From NCBI GenBank assembly GCA_964606085.1, contig CAZSFD010000109.1, positions 1 through 13,771 on the forward strand: a DNA stretch of 13,771 nt. Reading direction: 5' to 3'. The position numbers and the translations under genes are program-made. The notes under the pieces are model-generated. The model saw only the letters and a program-made list of their open reading frames with translations. It had not been told where the DNA came from and did not search any database. Source of the stretch: CAIQJJ01 sp964606085 (GTDB taxonomy: Bacteria; Chloroflexota; Anaerolineae; Anaerolineales; UBA4823). Positions 12,643 to 13,771 of this stretch are shown piece by piece. Positions within the stretch are counted from its first letter, which is position 1, and the number at the start of each line of letters is the position of its first letter.

Positions 12643-13536
12643 ATGGAAAAACAAGTCGACTCTTACCGCTTCATCACCGGCATTACCAAACGGATGATCC
12701 GCTCGTGGGTCAGCATGGCTGAACCGCAGCCGATCCCGTGGGCGCCGCTGAGCAAGCCGCTGGCCGAGTGTACGGTGGCGCTGCTCAGTTCGGCAGGGAT
12801 TGCGCTGAAAAGCGACCGCCCTTTCGACCAGGAAGGTGAACGCCGCAACCCGTGGTGGGGCGACCCAACGTATCGCGTGCTGCCCAACGATGCCGCAGCC
12901 AGCGAGGTGAATCTCTACCACCTGCATATTGACCCCTCGCCCGCCGAGCAAGACCTGAACTGCCTGTTCCCGTTAGATCGCCTGCAAGAACTGGCGCAGG
13001 CGGGCGAAATTGGCGCTTCGGCGGCGCGGCATTATTCGATGATGGGTTACATCTTGCAGCCCGAAACACTGCTGCAAGAAACCACCCCGGCCATCCTGCG
13101 TGACCTGCGCGCCGACCATGCCGATGCGGTGGTGCTGGTGCCAGCCTGACCGATCTGCTGCTGGTCCGTTGGACTGGTACAACGTGAGATCGAAGCCGCC
13201 GGTATCCCCACCATCTGCCTGACGCCTGTGCCGGTGTTGACCGCCTCGGTGGGAGCGCCGCGGCTGGCTGCCATCGAATATCCGCTGGGGCGCACGCTGG
13301 GCCAGCCAGGTGATGCCGCCGGGCAGATGGCGGTGCTGCGCGCCACGCTACACGCCCTCGAGACGATCCAAACCCCCGGCGAGACGGTTCACCTGCCCTT
13401 CACGTGGCCTGAAGACCCCAGGCAGGTCAAAAACCATCCGCCCAAAAACCCACCGATTGCCGATTACCTGGTGCGTCATCCGTGGCAACTGCCCAATTTG
13501 CTGCGGCGGGAAGTGCCGAAAGTGCCTAACCCGTAA
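12643..13536 (+). CDS. PrdB/GrdB-like selenoprotein (glycine/betaine/sarcosine/D-proline reductase selenoprotein B family), in-frame UGA as Sec
   Basis: A 297-residue protein if TGA at 13147-13149 is read as selenocysteine. The first 168 residues show the family's PWAPLSKPL, TVALLSSAGIALKSDRPFD, HLHIDP, DLNCLFPLDRLQEL, HYSMMGYIL and DAVVLVPA. The TGA comes exactly at the family's Sec position, followed in frame by PICC (U169-x-x-C172), then VGLVQREIEAAGIPTICLT and GAPRLAAIEYPLG. D-proline reductase PrdB has the matching U-G-T-C, VQRAIEEAGIPTI order. It extends some 40 residues past the usual end. AAAGG lies upstream of the ATG. The redox centre is probably Sec-Cys; the substrate is unknown, and no PrdA, GrdA or Sec-insertion gene lies in this window. 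The alternative is a nonsense-mutated or sequencing-error Cys form. Confidence 0.85.
13159..13179 (+). promoter_or_regulatory. Candidate bacterial SECIS hairpin
   Basis: TGCTGGTCC (13159-13167) pairs over 9 bp with GGACTGGTA (13171-13179), including three G-U pairs, closing a GTT loop whose first base is G (13168), 18 nt after the TGA. Known bacterial SECIS elements have a small loop with a G at its start about 16-37 nt after UGA. The pairing is read by eye. Confidence 0.6.
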
Positions 13537-13662
13537 ACTGCTTGAACTCCTTTGGCGCTTGGCGCGCTCACACCCAACTAGCCCATCCCGCCGTCGAGGT
13601 CACCTGAAAGGCTTCTGATAACCGAGCGACGGAGGCGCTCTTGTCTCGAACGGGGCAGGCAG
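13537..13662. other. Intergenic stretch with no recognised feature
   Basis: Between the selenoprotein stop and the terminator, no frame looks coding and no promoter is convincing. A weak GAGCG...CGCTC hairpin occurs near 13624-13640. Confidence 0.4.
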
Positions 13663-13705
13663 AAAACAAAAAAGGCTGTGAGTTCTCGAAAGAACTCACA
13701 ACCTT
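13663..13705 (-). terminator. Strong Rho-independent terminator of the right-edge gene
   Basis: On the minus strand, AAGGTTGTGAGTTCT pairs with AGAACTCACAGCCTT (15 bp, one G-U) around TTCG, followed by TTTTGTTTT. It serves a minus-strand gene entering from the right. Confidence 0.9.
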
Positions 13706-13726
13706 GACAATCGGATACGGGCGTAT

Positions 13727-13771
13727 TTACCCGTTGGGGGAGGGGTTTGGCGAGAACAAAGCGTCGAAACG
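13727..13771 (-). CDS. C-terminal end of an unknown protein (runs off right edge)
   Basis: Fourteen codons ending in TAA at 13729-13727 (RFDALFSPNPSPNG), 21 bp before the strong terminator. The frame choice rests on that terminator and on the stop position, so the identity is open. One other frame stays open longer but would end inside the terminator stem. Confidence 0.35.
   Translation of the reverse strand, partial: RFDALFSPNPSPNG

Noticed and set aside
13147..13149. TGA as a simple stop making a 168-residue protein and a separate 13228-13536 gene
   Set aside because: Same frame, continuous family homology across the TGA and the exact Sec position argue for one gene.

Overview
This window is GC-rich bacterial chromosome. 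Most of its genes look like those of Chloroflexota (Anaerolineae-like). The evidence is a type IA topoisomerase with an extra N-terminal Cys4 finger, CDC48-like AAA+ and TPR proteins, leaderless starts and a menA-dprA pair. The assignment is by gene style only; no rRNA or marker phylogeny is available here.

Bases 1-2540 are an accessory-looking, more AT-rich, minus-strand tract. It contains a partial unknown CDS at the left edge, a tRNA-like gene with an anticodon loop about three times too large, and an operon of three small unknown genes. That operon has a near-consensus promoter with a perfect 10-bp inverted repeat built into it, and ends in a strong terminator. Next comes a protein with two winged-helix DNA-binding modules, then tRNA-Gly(CCC) and tRNA-Pro(GGG), the latter with a clear promoter.

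Bases 2538-7640 carry topA, a mannose-1-phosphate guanylyltransferase (manC) and a TPR/AAA+ ATPase, all on the minus strand. A 230-bp gap between the last two holds three copies of a REP-like palindrome. Bases 7640-10530 carry a solute-binding-like protein without a signal peptide (+), a membrane-anchored TPR protein (-) and an MntA-HepT toxin-antitoxin pair (+). The TPR gene and mntA diverge from overlapping -10 boxes, each only 7-8 nt from its start codon. Bases 10542-12562 are a translationally coupled menA-dprA operon (-), for menaquinone synthesis and for DNA processing in transformation.

The most striking gene is divergent from menA, at 12643-13536 (+). It is a 297-residue PrdB/GrdB-like protein interrupted by a single in-frame TGA. 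The TGA sits exactly where this family carries selenocysteine (a U-x-x-C site), homology continues after it in the same frame, and a SECIS-like hairpin follows at the right distance. A simple gene finder would split it into two ORFs. The right edge holds a strong minus-strand terminator and the last codons of a further minus-strand gene.
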